Positions 4,735-11,987 of a DNA stretch of 13,307 nt are shown here, in pieces. The position numbers and the translations under genes were made by a program. Source of the DNA: CAG-533 sp964589375 (lineage in GTDB: Bacteria > Bacillota_I > Bacilli_A > RF39 > UBA660); assembly GCA_964589375.1 (NCBI GenBank), contig CAZPSA010000035.1, forward strand, positions 1 through 13,307, given 5' to 3'. Each line of letters opens with the position of its first letter. Positions within the stretch are counted from its first letter, which is position 1. The notes beneath the pieces were generated by a model. That model worked only from the letters and a program-made list of their open reading frames with translations. It had not been told where the DNA came from and searched no databases.

Positions 4735-6924
4735 ATGAAAAAAGAATTTAGTTATGATTTTTTAGGCAGAAATATTACTGTAGAGATTGGTCAATTGGCA
4801 AAACAAGCTGATGGGGCTGTATTAGTTAGATATGGAGATACGGTAATTTTAACTGCAACTGTAATGAATGATACAGTTAGTACTGCTGATTTTTTTCCAC
4901 TTACTGTTGTATATAATGAAAAATTGTATTCAGTAGGTAAAATACCAGGCGGATTTATCAAAAGAGAAGGTAGACCATCAGAAAGCGCAACATTAGCAGC
5001 TAGACTAATTGATCGTCCATTAAGACCTATGTTTGATGAAAACTTTAGAAATGAGGTTCAAGTTATCAATACTGTGCTATCAGTGGATCCAAATAATAGT
5101 CCAGAAATGACCGCTCTTTTTGGGTCATCCTTAGCACTTGGTATATCAAAAATCCCATTCGAAGGCCCAGTAGCAGGTGTTGTAGTAGGTAAAATTGGTA
5201 AAGATTTTGTTATCAATCCATCTGCTGAAGAAATTGATAAATGCGAACTTACTGTTACCGTTGCTGGTACTAAAGATGATATTTGTATGATTGAAGCTGG
5301 AGCTCATGAAGCTAGTGAAAAAGATATATTAGATGCTTTAATGTTTGGCCAAAAACATATTAAGATGTTATGTGAATTTCAAGAAAGTATTATTGAAATT
5401 GTAGGAAAAGAAAAAATCCAACCAGAATTAGCGGAAGTTCCTAAAGAATTAGAAAAAGAAATAAAAGAATATGCTGAAAAAGAAATGTTAGCTGCAGTGC
5501 AAATAAAAGACAAGTTAGCGTCTTATGCTAAAATTGATGAAATAAAAACTAAGACAATTGAATATTTTACAGAAAAATATAGTGATGATGATGCCGCCGC
5601 TAAAAATGCTAGCAAAGTAGTAAATGCGATTGAGGGAGAGGTAGTAAGGGATTTAATTATTAATAAACATGTTAGACCAGATGGTCGAGCATTTGATGAA
5701 ATTAGGCCTTTATCTGCTTATATTGATTTACTACCAAGAACTCATGGTTCTGCTGTCTTTACTAGAGGGCAAACCCAAGCTCTTGCTACTACTACATTAG
5801 GTGCTATTGGGGAACATCAAATCCTTGATGGTTTAGGTCTTGAAGATACTAAAAGATTTATGCTGCATTATAACTTTCCTAACTTCTCAGTTGGAGAAAC
5901 TGGTCGCTATGGTGCTCCAGGTCGTAGAGAAATAGGGCATGGTGCTTTAGGGGAAAGAGCACTTCTTCAAGTAATACCGAGTGAAGAAGAATTCCCATAC
6001 ACAATTAGAGTTGTATCTGAAATATTAGAAAGTAATGGGTCTTCATCTCAAGCCAGTATTTGTGCCGGTTGTTTAAGCTTAATGGCAGCTGGAGTTCCTA
6101 TTAAAGCCCCAGTTGCTGGAATTGCAATGGGATTAATTACTAGTGGTAAAAAATACTCAATTTTAACAGATATTCAAGGTTTAGAAGATCACATGGGTGA
6201 TATGGACTTTAAAGTTGCGGGAACTAAAAAAGGAATTACTGCCCTTCAAATGGATATTAAAATAAAAGGTGTAACCAAAAAGATTTTAAAAGAAGCTTTA
6301 GAAGCGGCTAAAAATGCTAGAATGCAAATTTTAGATTTAATGGAAAGTGTAATTTCTGAACCAAGAAAAGAATTGTCTTTATATGCCCCTAAAATAGAAA
6401 CAATGATGATAAGTCCTGAAAAAATTAAAGATGTTATTGGCCGTGGTGGCGAAATGATAACTAAAATTATTCTTGAATGTTCTCCTGCAGGAGTTAAAAC
6501 TGTTAATGATAAAGATGCTGTTAAGGTTGATTTAGAAGATGATGGTAGAGTAATAGTTTATCATACAGATAAAGATGTAATCAGAAAAACAATGGAACGC
6601 ATTGAAAAAATTGTAAAAGAAGTTGAAACTGGTAAAGTTTACTCTGGTAAAGTTACAAAAGTTGAAGAATTTGGCTGTTTTGTTGAACTATGGGAAGGAA
6701 CAGAAGGTTTAGTTCATGTATCTCAACTAGCAAATGAAAGAGTAAATAAACCAAGTGATATTGTCAAAGTTGGAGATGAAATCTTAGTTAAATCACTAGG
6801 TTATGATAATCGTGGTCGTTTAAATTTATCTAGAAAAGAAGCAATTTCTAAAAATGATAATAAAAGTGAAGAAAAATCAAATAAAAAAATTATTAAAAAT
6901 AAAAAAGAAAATGTAGAAAAATAA
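4735..6924 (+). CDS. pnp: Polyribonucleotide nucleotidyltransferase (PNPase)
   Basis: 729 aa, full length. PNPase degrades RNA 3'-to-5' using phosphate and releases nucleoside diphosphates, as a trimer in the RNA decay machinery. The domain order is complete: first RNase PH domain (about 10-145, with DPNNSPEMTALFGSSLAL), helical linker, second RNase PH domain starting RPDGR at 314-318, with GETGRYGAPGRREIGHGALGER and the catalytic acidic cluster EDHMGDMDF (Asp485, Asp489, Asp491). A KH domain carries the GRGG loop at 569-572, and an S1 domain spans about 632-702 (GKVTKVEEFGCFVEL...GLVHVSQL). A Lys-rich tail of about 25 residues follows. AAAGGAG (4718-4724) lies 10 bases before the ATG. It shares a transcript with rpsO and probably with the alkylation-repair gene 15 bases downstream. 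Nothing in it looks damaged. Confidence 0.98.
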   Translation: MKKEFSYDFLGRNITVEIGQLAKQADGAVLVRYGDTVILTATVMNDTVSTADFFPLTVVYNEKLYSVGKIPGGFIKREGRPSESATLAARLIDRPLRPMFDENFRNEVQVINTVLSVDPNNSPEMTALFGSSLALGISKIPFEGPVAGVVVGKIGKDFVINPSAEEIDKCELTVTVAGTKDDICMIEAGAHEASEKDILDALMFGQKHIKMLCEFQESIIEIVGKEKIQPELAEVPKELEKEIKEYAEKEMLAAVQIKDKLASYAKIDEIKTKTIEYFTEKYSDDDAAAKNASKVVNAIEGEVVRDLIINKHVRPDGRAFDEIRPLSAYIDLLPRTHGSAVFTRGQTQALATTTLGAIGEHQILDGLGLEDTKRFMLHYNFPNFSVGETGRYGAPGRREIGHGALGERALLQVIPSEEEFPYTIRVVSEILESNGSSSQASICAGCLSLMAAGVPIKAPVAGIAMGLITSGKKYSILTDIQGLEDHMGDMDFKVAGTKKGITALQMDIKIKGVTKKILKEALEAAKNARMQILDLMESVISEPRKELSLYAPKIETMMISPEKIKDVIGRGGEMITKIILECSPAGVKTVNDKDAVKVDLEDDGRVIVYHTDKDVIRKTMERIEKIVKEVETGKVYSGKVTKVEEFGCFVELWEGTEGLVHVSQLANERVNKPSDIVKVGDEILVKSLGYDNRGRLNLSRKEAISKNDNKSEEKSNKKIIKNKKENVEK

Positions 6925-6939
6925 TAATTCAAGGTTATC

Positions 6940-7632
6940 ATGTGGGATTTAAAAAAGTATAACGAATTAATTGATGAACTTTTAAAAGAACAAGATGAAA
7001 AATACTTAGACTTTAATCGTAAGATAGTTTGTACTAAGCAAAAAATGATTGGTATAAGAGTTCCTGTTTTAAGACAAAAAGCCCAAAAGATAGCTCTAAC
7101 TGATATTCCTTCATTTATCCAATGTTATCAAGGAAAATACTTTGAAGAAACAATGATACTTGGATTTGTTATAGGCTATTGTAAAGATATTAATATATAT
7201 GATAAATATCTTCCTTTCTTTGTAAAGGAAATAACAGACTGGGCTATATGTGATAGTTCAGTTAAAAGTCTAACTTTAATCAAAAAAGAACATAAACATT
7301 TTTATCCTTTCATTATAAAATTAATTAATACAGGTAAAGAATTTGAAGTAAGATTTGCTTTAGTCTTATTATTAAATTATTACTTAAATGATGAATATAT
7401 TGATCAAATTAAAAAGCTCTGCCTTGAAATTAAATCTTCAAAGTATTATATAAATATGGCTTTAGCTTGGCTCATAAGTGAAATGTATATTAAATATCCT
7501 GAAAAAACTAATGAAATTATCAGTGATAAATATTTAAATAAATTTGTTTTAAATAAGACAATTTCCAAAATTTGTGATTCGTACCGAGTTACAATAGATG
7601 ACAAAGAAATGCTAAAAAAAAGAAGAAAATAA
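6940..7632 (+). CDS. DNA alkylation repair protein (AlkD family HEAT-like glycosylase)
   Basis: 230 aa, typical for the DNA_alkylation_repair (AlkD) family, all-helical HEAT-like repeat proteins that remove N3- and N7-alkylated bases without flipping them out. Family marks: KMIGIRVPVLRQKA near residue 36, TDWAICD with Trp101 and Asp105, EVRFALVLLLNYY, and YYINMALAWLISE with Trp177. In B. cereus AlkD the functional residues are Trp109, Asp113 and Trp187; the Trp-x3-Asp spacing and the later Trp match, so the site looks intact. The ATG at 6940 has AAGG (6931-6934) 5 bases before. It follows pnp by 15 bases with no terminator, so it is probably read from the rpsO-pnp promoter. An unusual partner for pnp; I infer co-transcription only, not a shared function. 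Confidence 0.88.
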   Translation: MWDLKKYNELIDELLKEQDEKYLDFNRKIVCTKQKMIGIRVPVLRQKAQKIALTDIPSFIQCYQGKYFEETMILGFVIGYCKDINIYDKYLPFFVKEITDWAICDSSVKSLTLIKKEHKHFYPFIIKLINTGKEFEVRFALVLLLNYYLNDEYIDQIKKLCLEIKSSKYYINMALAWLISEMYIKYPEKTNEIISDKYLNKFVLNKTISKICDSYRVTIDDKEMLKKRRK

Positions 7633-7662
7633 AAACTAAGTTTCGTTTTACTTAGTTTTTTC
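7631..7662. terminator. Strong bidirectional terminator between convergent genes
   Basis: An 11-base perfect stem, AAAAACTAAGT (7631-7641) with ACTTAGTTTTT (7650-7660), around an 8-base loop. It ends the rpsO-pnp-alkD run. Read on the other strand the same stem ends the minus-strand gene, whose TAA stop (7648-7650) lies in the loop and first base of the arm. The left arm also begins within the plus-strand stop codon. Confidence 0.87.
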
Positions 7663-8304
7663 TTTTACAATAAATGGTGTAATAAATAGCATGCCAATCG
7701 AAGAAAAAATAACAACTATAAAATTTGCTGTAAGCATTTTAATAACATCAACTAATAAAATAGTTTTATTAAATAATTCTGGTAAATAGGAAATAGGTAA
7801 ATATATTATTTGATCTAATATAAAAGCAATCATAATAGATAGAATAAAACTAACAAAATAATGTGCACTTTCTTTAATTCCATCATATAAAATTATAAAA
7901 ATATAATGAGATAAAATGAATACTATTATATATAATCCAACTTTTAAAATATTTGGATAATAAATATTAAGTCCTAAAAACTTTAAAACATTTGGCGTTA
8001 AAATATTTCTCAAACTTTCTGAGATTTCATTGGCACTAATAACTGCACTTATACTACAAAGTAATACGGAAAGAAAAATAAAGAAACAAAGTAGAGAAGC
8101 AGACATAATTATTGATTTCTTACTTTCCAAAATGCCAAAGCGCTCATATATAATTAAAACGGTCAAATAAGTTAATGGATAAATTAATAAAGAAATACTT
8201 ATATTTAAATTAGGACCTATATTAATATTTTTATTTAAAAATAGGTAACTAACAATTAAAAACATAAATAAAATAGTGCCCCAATTATTGATTATTTTTT
8301 TCAT
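7648..8304 (-). CDS. Multi-pass membrane protein, probably VUT/queuosine-precursor transporter-like
   Basis: 218 aa with about six hydrophobic segments and short polar loops. Two regions recall the VUT (YhhQ) family, which imports queuosine precursors: LLIYPLTYLTVLIIYERFG at the second to third segments, comparable to the FPLTF...D/NE.YG signature, and SFILSIMIAFILDQIIYLP late in the protein, comparable to the SxxxxQxxDtxxF signature. The resemblance is partial and this copy is divergent, so the substrate is uncertain. The ATG at 8304 is preceded by AAGGGTG on the minus strand (complement of 8311-8316). It is a single gene, divergent from the surface-protein gene at 8438 and convergent with the alkylation-repair gene. 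I saw no preQ1 riboswitch in the 133-base divergent region. Confidence 0.55.
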   Translation of the reverse strand: MKKIINNWGTILFMFLIVSYLFLNKNINIGPNLNISISLLIYPLTYLTVLIIYERFGILESKKSIIMSASLLCFFIFLSVLLCSISAVISANEISESLRNILTPNVLKFLGLNIYYPNILKVGLYIIVFILSHYIFIILYDGIKESAHYFVSFILSIMIAFILDQIIYLPISYLPELFNKTILLVDVIKMLTANFIVVIFSSIGMLFITPFIVKEKTK

Positions 8305-8366
8305 TTCAACACCCTTATTCTTACCAAAATAATATCATAATAATATGTAAAATAAAAGAAAAATTA

Positions 8367-8395
8367 TTGTTAATTAATTTAACTTGTGTTATATT
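8367..8395 (+). promoter_or_regulatory. Promoter with extended -10 for the secreted protein at 8438
   Basis: TTGTTA (8367-8372), 17 bases, TATATT (8390-8395), preceded by TG at 8387-8388 (extended -10). Predicted start near 8402, giving a leader of about 36 bases. Confidence 0.55.
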
Positions 8396-8437
8396 TATCA
8401 TAAATAAAGATAAAATAATATGGACGGAAGTGTGGAT

Positions 8438-9259
8438 ATGAAAAAATATTTATTTAGTTTAATAAGCTTTTTATTGCTACCTATTATGGTAGATGCAATG
8501 GCAGTCAGTGAAACATTTTATGTAGGAGATAGTGTTTCAGTTGGTATTATAAATGATAATGATAACGAAGGATTTCATGTTATGTTTGATAGTGGACCTA
8601 ATGATCAAACAGTTACTTTAATTTATGATGGAGTTTTACCAGGTGGAAGTACAGTTTATGATGAAACAAACCCAGCTACCAATCATGACGCTACGGTTAA
8701 TTTTAATGAGTCTATTGCTTATCAAGTTTTAAACAATACAATTAATAAAGAAGGCGCTAAATGGCGTGTTGAAACTGCAAGTATATTATCATCAAACGAT
8801 TTACAAAAATTAGGTATTACTAAAAATACAAATGGTATATATCAAATTCCAGCTAAATACTCATTTTTAGCTCCTATTAAAATAAATAGTCTAAATCCTG
8901 ATATGTACAATTATTGGACAAGCATATCCGAAGGTGATGATAGTGTTTATTGTGTAACTTATAATGAAAATCGAACTAATGATAATGATATATGGGCATC
9001 TTTAGATTTAAAAAATATAACTAGTACAACTAATAATCCTAAATGTGGAATAAGACCAGTAGTAGTTGTTGATAAAAAATATATTAACTGTAATAATACT
9101 AGACCTGCTACTACTACTACTAACCCAGTTCAAACAGTACCAACTGAAAATGTCAATACGGGCGTAGAAGACTATTTATTACCTCTTGTTTCAATAATTC
9201 TAATTGCTACCATAACAATTTGTGCTACAAAGAAAAAAGAATTATTCCAAGATATTTAA
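8438..9259 (+). CDS. Secreted surface protein with a sortase-like C-terminal signal
   Basis: 273 aa from the ATG at 8438. An upstream in-frame ATG at 8420 would place non-signal residues before the signal peptide and has no clear ribosome site, whereas GGAAGTG (8426-8432) precedes 8438. Residues 1-20 are a signal peptide (MKKYLFSLISFLLLPIMVDA, likely cleaved after VDA). The middle (YNYWTSIS...VYCVTYN...CGIRPVVVVDK) resembles the C-type-lectin-like fold ending in GxRPV found in many gut bacterial surface proteins (DUF6273-like); this is similarity by eye. A Thr/Pro/Asn stalk (PATTTTNPVQT) leads to ENVNTG, a hydrophobic stretch and KKK, the layout of a cell-wall sorting signal with NVNTG in place of LPXTG. 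The ligand is unknown. It has its own promoter and terminator. Confidence 0.72.
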   Translation: MKKYLFSLISFLLLPIMVDAMAVSETFYVGDSVSVGIINDNDNEGFHVMFDSGPNDQTVTLIYDGVLPGGSTVYDETNPATNHDATVNFNESIAYQVLNNTINKEGAKWRVETASILSSNDLQKLGITKNTNGIYQIPAKYSFLAPIKINSLNPDMYNYWTSISEGDDSVYCVTYNENRTNDNDIWASLDLKNITSTTNNPKCGIRPVVVVDKKYINCNNTRPATTTTNPVQTVPTENVNTGVEDYLLPLVSIILIATITICATKKKELFQDI

Positions 9260-9280
9260 TTTAAATTAATTATTTAAAAT

Positions 9281-9313
9281 GAATGTAGACACTTCAAAAT
9301 GTTTACATTTTTT
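9281..9313 (+). terminator. Intrinsic terminator after the secreted protein
   Basis: AATGTAGACA (9282-9291) pairs with TGTTTACATT (9300-9309, one G-T pair) around an 8-base loop, followed by T4 (9310-9313), A and more T. Ten base pairs. Confidence 0.82.
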
Positions 9314-9340
9314 ATTTTGGGATAAACCTTAAAATAAACC

Positions 9341-9369
9341 TTTTTTTAAAAATGAAAATAGTTTATAAT
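9341..9369 (+). promoter_or_regulatory. Probable promoter of the amidase gene
   Basis: TATAAT at 9364-9369, 23 bases before the ATG. The -35 region is only a T run (around 9340-9347), so the call rests on the perfect -10 box and its position after a terminator. Confidence 0.42.
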
Positions 9370-9391
9370 GAAAAAAGAATAAGAGGAGTAT

Positions 9392-11104
9392 ATGAAGAAT
9401 AAATTAATTACGATATCTATAGTTTTATTAGTATTTATTATTAGCACTATAACCGTATCAATAATTTTAATAAATAGTAATAATTATTTAAAAAGCTTTA
9501 ATATTATAAGTGTTGAAAATATAAGTACTAAATATAAAATAAAATTTGAAAAAGTAAAAGCTGCTAAATATTATGATGTTATTATATATAATGATGCTAG
9601 TGAAATATTTTATAATGAAACATTTACAACAAATAATATTGAAATCGATTTAAAAAATATTAATTATAATGATACATATCGTTTAGTAATATTTGCTATA
9701 GATAAAAATAATGATAGTATTACTGTTAATAATCCTTATGAATTTACTTATCAAAATCCCACTATTAGTAAAGAAAATAGTTTAATTTTAATTGATAATA
9801 AAGATTATGTCTTAGATATTAATGGTAATATTAATGCTAAAGAATTTATTATTGTTATAAGTGATGGTACTTACATAATTAAAAAAGAAAAACTAAAATC
9901 AAATAAATATACCATTTCATCTCAACTATTTACAAATAGTAAACAAAAACTTAATGTTAGTATTTATGATGGTATTAATAAAATAAATGAAATAGATTTA
10001 TATAATAATTTAAGCCCAATTTCTGATTTAAAGATTACAACTCCTTCTAATGATATAACTTTAGATTATGATGATGTTGTAGTAAATTATGAAGGGGGTA
10101 CTAATGCTACTAAGTTTGTTATGGAATTATATAAGGGAACTTATCTTCTTAAAGAGCAAGAGATAGAAGGTAAAAAATTTATAATTAGTTCTGAGTTTTT
10201 CGATAAGTCAGAAAAGTACACGATAAAGTTAAAAGCATATTATAAAGATTTTATTTCTTATACTAAAGAAGCATCAATAACTTTTACAATGAATGAAAAA
10301 GATACTTTAAAACCAGCTTTTATTAATCAAAATTATAAATATGTTGAAATAAATAGCCAACTAGTGATTAACAACCCTAATAATGATGGAACTATTTATT
10401 ATACGTTGGATGGATCTGATCCTAATGAAAATGGAACTGAATATAAAGAACCAATAAATGTTGATAAAAATATTATTTTAAAAACTATTGTTAAAGCTCC
10501 TAAGAAAAATAATAGTATTGTTAGAGAATATAATATAAATATTGGAACTAAGAAAGAATACCGAGTTTATTTAAGTCCTTCTAATCAAAGTGGAAATATT
10601 GGTGTAAAAAGTGTTGGTTATACTAATGAAGCGGCTGAAATGAATGATTTAACCGATTATATTGAAACTATATTAAAAGAAAATGGGGTTAAAGTATATC
10701 GTAATAACCCTAATGGCAATATTAACCTTTGGACTGCTGATTCGCGTTTTTATAATGTTGATCTTCACTTAGCAGTTCATTCTAATGCAAGTACTGATCA
10801 TACTGCAAGTGGAATAGAAACTTGGGTTAATGAACCATCATGTGCAGCTTATGACTTAGCAAATATTATTCAAAATGATTTATGGAATATTTATTATAAT
10901 AAGGAAGACATAACTAAAAATAGAGGCGTAAAATATGCCAATAATTCTTTAGGTGAAGTAAATACTAGATTTGTTCCTCTGGGCATATTAGTTGAAGTAG
11001 CTCATCATGATTATTTAGAAGATGCGTCATGGATTATGACAAATAAGAAATTAATTGGAAATACCATTGCAAATTCAATTTTGAAATATTTTGACATAAT
11101 TTGA
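9392..11104 (+). CDS. Membrane-anchored N-acetylmuramoyl-L-alanine amidase with Ig-like and chitobiase-C-like domains
   Basis: 570 aa. Residues 5-27 are an uncleaved-looking N-terminal membrane segment. Residues about 35-310 form beta-rich modules of fibronectin or Ig type (repeated YDDVVV/TYxI, IxLKxxxYNDTY patterns). A chitobiase/beta-hexosaminidase C-terminal-like module follows (IYYTLDGSDPNENGTEY at 335-351). The C-terminus (about 388-568) is Amidase_3-like, cutting the bond between muramic acid and the stem peptide. Candidate site residues are Glu413 (NEAAEMN), His463 (HLAVHSNA) and Glu535 (LVEVAHHD). The usual first zinc His in an H-x-G-H-G-like motif is replaced by LSPSNQSGN (394-402), as in a branch of clostridial amidases I recall. 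GAGGAG (9383-9388) precedes the ATG at short distance. No terminator follows before the small ORF and gpsB. Likely role: peptidoglycan remodelling at the cell surface. Confidence 0.85.
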   Translation: MKNKLITISIVLLVFIISTITVSIILINSNNYLKSFNIISVENISTKYKIKFEKVKAAKYYDVIIYNDASEIFYNETFTTNNIEIDLKNINYNDTYRLVIFAIDKNNDSITVNNPYEFTYQNPTISKENSLILIDNKDYVLDINGNINAKEFIIVISDGTYIIKKEKLKSNKYTISSQLFTNSKQKLNVSIYDGINKINEIDLYNNLSPISDLKITTPSNDITLDYDDVVVNYEGGTNATKFVMELYKGTYLLKEQEIEGKKFIISSEFFDKSEKYTIKLKAYYKDFISYTKEASITFTMNEKDTLKPAFINQNYKYVEINSQLVINNPNNDGTIYYTLDGSDPNENGTEYKEPINVDKNIILKTIVKAPKKNNSIVREYNINIGTKKEYRVYLSPSNQSGNIGVKSVGYTNEAAEMNDLTDYIETILKENGVKVYRNNPNGNINLWTADSRFYNVDLHLAVHSNASTDHTASGIETWVNEPSCAAYDLANIIQNDLWNIYYNKEDITKNRGVKYANNSLGEVNTRFVPLGILVEVAHHDYLEDASWIMTNKKLIGNTIANSILKYFDII

Positions 11105-11138
11105 CGAATAAGCCGAAATATAATCTAAATATGATAAT
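11091..11138 (+). promoter_or_regulatory. Candidate promoter region for the 33-codon ORF and gpsB
   Basis: TTGACA (11091-11096) and TTGACG (11101-11106) straddle the amidase stop; TATAAT (11119-11124) and TATGAT (11130-11135) follow. No pair has ideal 16-18 base spacing (22 and 12 for the first -10; 23 from TTGACG to the second). I cannot decide which combination works, if any. Confidence 0.3.
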
Positions 11139-11156
11139 ATTAAATAGGTGATATGA

Positions 11157-11258
11157 TTGGAAGATATTTTTAATAAATTAATAGATAAAACGGAAAATTT
11201 TAATATTTATTATGAACTATTAGTAATTAATGAGAGCCTTGACAAACGCCTTAACTAA
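11157..11258 (+). CDS. Small ORF of 33 codons before gpsB
   Basis: TTG start at 11157 with AGGTGA (11146-11151) 5 bases upstream, a better site than many in this window. The product, beginning MEDIFNKLIDKTENF and ending NESLDKRLN, is acidic and likely helical. I recognise no family. It ends 36 bases before gpsB and may be co-transcribed with it. It could be a small protein, a leader ORF, or the relic of a longer gene; nothing in the sequence separates these. The 190-base stretch between the amidase and gpsB holds no other gene. Confidence 0.4.
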   Translation: MEDIFNKLIDKTENFNIYYELLVINESLDKRLN

Positions 11259-11294
11259 TAATAAAATAGATTAAGTAAGAAGGTGGTTGTTTTG

Positions 11295-11621
11295 ATGGAA
11301 GATAAGTATTATTTAACTCCACAAGAAATCTTGGAACACGAATTTAAAATTGATGCTAGAGGTTATCGTATGCAAGAGGTTGATAAATTTTTAGATATGG
11401 TTATTCGTGATTATACAGAATTCTTACGCACTATAAAAAAATTAGAACAAGATAATATTAATTTAATTGAGGATAATCGTAAGTTACAGACTGAATATCG
11501 CAAATTACAAACTGCTTTAGATGCTTTCCAGGCAAGAGAAGAAACAGGTGGTAGTAATAATAATGTTGATGTTTTAAGAAGATTATCTAATCTAGAAAAA
11601 ATTGTTTACGGAAAAGAATAA
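11295..11621 (+). CDS. gpsB: Cell division adaptor GpsB
   Basis: 108 aa, close to the B. subtilis size. GpsB is a cytosolic DivIVA-like hexameric adaptor that links penicillin-binding proteins and division or elongation factors at the membrane. The N-terminal DivIVA-type domain has LTPQEILEHEFKID and RGYRMQEVDKFLD, including Tyr24, Asp30 and Asp34, equivalent to residues that hold PBP tails in B. subtilis. A coiled coil (about 40-80) and a short Gly/Asn linker lead to the trimerising tail VDVLRRLSNLEKIVYG, which matches the B. subtilis tail closely and separates GpsB from DivIVA. The ATG at 11295 has AAGGTGG (11280-11286) 8 bases upstream; the GTG at 11283 lies inside that site and is not the start. 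rnpB follows directly, as in B. subtilis, and its first helix overlaps the last codons here. Confidence 0.95.
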   Translation: MEDKYYLTPQEILEHEFKIDARGYRMQEVDKFLDMVIRDYTEFLRTIKKLEQDNINLIEDNRKLQTEYRKLQTALDAFQAREETGGSNNNVDVLRRLSNLEKIVYGKE

Positions 11622-11965
11622 TATCATAGGCAAACGCTGCAAATATTGTAGAGGAAAGTCCATGCTCGCAAAATCTGGGATGATTTTAGTGTTTGTGCTA
11701 AGGGAAAAAATAACCTTAGGTAGTTTAACTAACGGCTTCGAGGTAACCTTAAATGGTTATATTAGATATAAAAGTGCCAAAGAGACGAGTATATTGGGAA
11801 ACTAATATAGTGGAACGTGGTAAACCCCACAAGCGAGAAACCCAAATTATGGTAGGGGAGTTTTTTATTACGAAAGATAAGTAATAAAAGATGCTAGTAA
11901 TAGTAAGATAAATGTTTGCCACCCTTTAAGGGGACAGAACATGGCTTATTTGATATTATTCTTAT
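11616..11965 (+). ncRNA. rnpB: RNase P RNA, Bacillus type (type B)
   Basis: The catalytic RNA of RNase P, which matures tRNA 5' ends. All conserved blocks are present: GAGGAAAGTCCATGCTCGC (11651-11669), AGTGCCAAAGAGACGAG, GTGGAACGTGGTAAACCCC then AGCGAGAAACCCAAATTATGG and TAGGGGAG (about 11811-11860), and GGACAGAACATGGCTTA (11932-11948). The block around 11811-11860 follows the B. subtilis RNA nearly base for base. The ends are set by helix P1: GAATAATATCA (11616-11626) is a perfect complement of TGATATTATTC (11951-11961). A T8 run (11965-11972) after it makes P1 a possible terminator. The 5' end therefore overlaps the last six bases of gpsB. Exact ends are inferred from pairing. Confidence 0.96.
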
Positions 11966-11974
11966 TTTTTTTAA

Positions 11975-11982
11975 AGAGGTGA
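11975..11982 (+). promoter_or_regulatory. Ribosome binding site that points to an ATT start
   Basis: AGAGGTGA ends 5 bases before ATT (11988-11990). No ATG, GTG or TTG in the frame of the rodZ-like gene lies at a usable distance; the GTG at 11979 is inside the site itself, and the GTG at 12006 would remove the start of the helix-turn-helix. Confidence 0.6.
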
Positions 11983-11987
11983 ATTTT

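Noticed and set aside
8305..8437. A preQ1 riboswitch for the VUT-like gene
   Set aside because: No compact pseudoknot-like element with the expected A-rich tail and C-rich loop could be seen in the divergent region.
11602..11805. A 67-codon open frame inside the RNase P RNA gene
   Set aside because: It overlaps the conserved rnpB core and its sequence is explained by RNA conservation.
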